Of a DNA stretch of 6,169 nucleotides, positions 5,024-6,169 are shown in pieces. A program made the translations under genes and the position numbers. The notes below the pieces were generated by a model. It saw only the letters and a list, made by a program, of their open reading frames with translations. It did no database searches and was not told the origin of the DNA. Within the stretch, counting starts at the first letter, position 1. Each line of letters begins with the position of its first letter. This DNA is from Anaerolineae bacterium (GTDB taxonomy: Bacteria > Chloroflexota > Anaerolineae > B4-G1 > SLSP01): NCBI GenBank assembly GCA_021107605.1, contig JAIOSN010000153.1, positions 1 through 6,169 on the forward strand, read 5' to 3'.

Positions 5024-6169
5024 ATGACAGCAGAGAAAGAAGGCCCAGTACAACTGCAACGCTATCCGGTCACCACATTGGCCCGGAAGATTGTTGCACG
5101 GTGGAGAACCCCCACGGTTTGTGGTCCCAGTCGGCGGCTGATTACTGCACGAATCCAGCGATTGGTTCCGCGTGTTGTGTCTATCCAACCGCCCGTTGAA
5201 CGCTCTCCAGAAGTAGAGTCTACTCAAATACGCTTGACGCCTCAATCGCGCTCCCCGCAAATTTTGAGGGCCGTAGCTATGCCCTTGGTGGGTGTGCGGG
5301 AGCGTGAGCCGTTGGCGGTGCCGGAGTTACTGGCAAACGTTGAACCACCGGCAGAAACTAACGTTGATGGTGGTGCGGGAGAGACACCGGAATGGTTCAA
5401 AAGCTTACCCTCTTTTGAGGAAGCCACCTCGCGATTGCGTTTCCCTGATTCCGTGGATGTTAAGCGGCCTCATGCTGAACGAGATACAGCTTCCAGTTCC
5501 CCTCGATCATCGGCGCCGCCTGCTGTTTCCCCATCTTCTCCTCAGATAACGCGAAAGCCTGTTGCTCCTGAATCTTCTGCTTCCCAATCTCAGCGGATGC
5601 GGGTTTACACGCAAACTGAAGAATTTACATCTGGCCGCCAGCCGCCGCCAATTTCGTTGCAGGACTTGCGGCGGGTTCACGTGGGAGAACCAAAGGTGGA
5701 TACACCAGCGGTGCAGCGGCTTCCAGTGGAGGATACTGAGCCACGCCGCCTGGACGGGGATACTGCTGAAGAGCAATCTCTACCTGAAGCGGCAGCGGTG
5801 AGCGAGCGCGCCACATTGTCTGCGCCCGCAGTGCAGCGGCTCCCAGCGGAGGGGACTGAGCCACGCAGCCTGGACGGGGATACTGCTGATGAGCAATCTC
5901 TACCTGAAGCGGCAGTGGTGAGCGAGCGTGTCACGCCGTCTGCGCCCGCGGTGCAACGGCTTCCGGCGGAGGGGCCTGAGCCACGCAGCCTGAACGGGGA
6001 TACTACTGAAGAGCAATCTCTACCTGAAACGGCGGGTGAGCGCGTCATGCCGGCGTTGCCAGCGGTGCAGCGGCTCCCGGCGGAGGGGGCTGAGCCAGGC
6101 AGCCTGGACGGGGATACTACTGAAGAGCAATCTCTACCTGAAACGGCGGGTGAGCGCGTCATGCCGGCG
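5024..6169 (+). CDS. Long disordered repeat protein of unknown function, 3' end outside window
   Basis: From ATG 5024 the frame is open for 382 codons to the window edge. Residues 1-60 are basic and Arg-rich and contain QLQRYP (10-15) and IQRLVP (44-49), both resembling the later repeat motif. Residues about 100-225 are Pro/Ser/Glu-rich with one more ordered patch, TPEWFKSLPSFEEATSRLRF (121-140). From residue 229 there are acidic tandem repeats of 40, 40, 38 and at least 36 residues, each starting AVQRLP and containing SL(D/N)GDT and EQSLPE. No signal peptide or membrane segment is visible. Only AGGT (5016-5019) serves as an SD, which suggests coupling to the tube gene. VQR-rich disordered linkers are, from memory, frequent in eCIS-associated proteins such as DUF4157 (eCIS core) proteins, but no such domain is visible in this part. 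It could be a tape-measure-like, cargo-loading or baseplate-associated protein. Confidence 0.75.
   Translation, partial: MTAEKEGPVQLQRYPVTTLARKIVARWRTPTVCGPSRRLITARIQRLVPRVVSIQPPVERSPEVESTQIRLTPQSRSPQILRAVAMPLVGVREREPLAVPELLANVEPPAETNVDGGAGETPEWFKSLPSFEEATSRLRFPDSVDVKRPHAERDTASSSPRSSAPPAVSPSSPQITRKPVAPESSASQSQRMRVYTQTEEFTSGRQPPPISLQDLRRVHVGEPKVDTPAVQRLPVEDTEPRRLDGDTAEEQSLPEAAAVSERATLSAPAVQRLPAEGTEPRSLDGDTADEQSLPEAAVVSERVTPSAPAVQRLPAEGPEPRSLNGDTTEEQSLPETAGERVMPALPAVQRLPAEGAEPGSLDGDTTEEQSLPETAGERVMPA
5708..6169 (+). repeat. In-frame tandem repeat array, 120-bp unit, at least four copies
   Basis: Copies start at 5708, 5828, 5948 and 6062, so the units are 120, 120, 114 and at least 108 bp. Each opens with a codon set for Ala-Val-Gln-Arg-Leu-Pro. 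The 18-nt block GAGCAATCTCTACCTGAA is identical in all four, silent positions included. Copies 3 and 4 share the shorter TAGERVMPA ending and so are the closest pair. The array runs off the window edge, so its true copy number is unknown. Confidence 0.92.

Noticed and set aside
4709..5260. 183-residue open frame on the - strand
   Set aside because: It overlaps the firmly identified second tube gene and the start of the following + gene; its translation shows no family resemblance and it has no credible RBS context.
5677..6162. 161-residue open frame on the - strand with SGRDCSS repeats
   Set aside because: It lies opposite the tandem repeat array; because the unit length is a multiple of three, an absence of stops in one copy is carried through all copies. 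The + frame continues a gene with coding features before the array.
5708..6169. Regular repeat array as a CRISPR
   Set aside because: The repeats are contiguous, about 120 bp long, in frame with a protein and have no unique spacers.
1..6169. tRNA, rRNA or transposase genes
   Set aside because: No cloverleaf-like segment, rRNA signature or transposase reading frame was seen on either strand.

Overview
The window holds part of an operon for a contractile injection system of the extracellular type (eCIS, phage-tail-like particles related to the Photorhabdus PVC and Serratia AFP). All recognisable genes are on the + strand, closely spaced, and most have strong Shine-Dalgarno sequences. The best guess for the host is an environmental bacterium such as a member of the Chloroflexota. 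That rests on roughly even base composition, a single sheath gene, a DUF6760-type small gene between two tube genes, and a dispersed repeat with a CACCACGGAG core. It is an inference from recalled patterns and no sequence search supports it.

Layout. Positions 1-90 are the tail end of an unidentified gene. Positions 91-380 hold a 132-bp inverted-repeat element (113-244) and the leader of the operon. Then follow a DUF4255/Pvc16-like cap or terminator protein with a C-terminal beta-sandwich extension (381-1202), the contractile tail sheath (1331-2980) with a Gly-Lys repeat in its variable domain, and the first tail tube protein (3068-3523). After two adjacent hairpins comes a tail-assembly-chaperone-like protein with one CxxC pair (3639-4010), overlapped by a DUF6760 coding segment (to 4174). 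Two very small ORFs (4222-4386 and 4397-4495) follow, then a second, diverged tube protein (4532-5017). The window ends inside a long disordered protein (from 5024) that carries about 40-residue tandem repeats built on an AVQRLP motif.

How the parts fit: the first tube protein should stack into the inner tube, the sheath should assemble around it and contract, the DUF4255 protein should cap the distal end, and the second tube protein is probably a baseplate-proximal or adaptor ring. The chaperone-like and DUF6760 products are likely assembly factors. Spike, baseplate wedge, LysM protein, ATPase and cargo genes are not in the window.

The most notable observation is at 3989-4174. The DUF6760 segment is well formed but contains no ATG, GTG or TTG codon at all. 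It lies in the -1 frame relative to the preceding chaperone-like gene. A G-run (GGGGGAA, 3998-4004) followed after a short spacer by a 14-position stem-loop (4008-4047) sits exactly at the junction. This resembles the programmed frameshift of tailed-phage tail assembly chaperone genes and suggests that DUF6760 may be made as a frameshift fusion.
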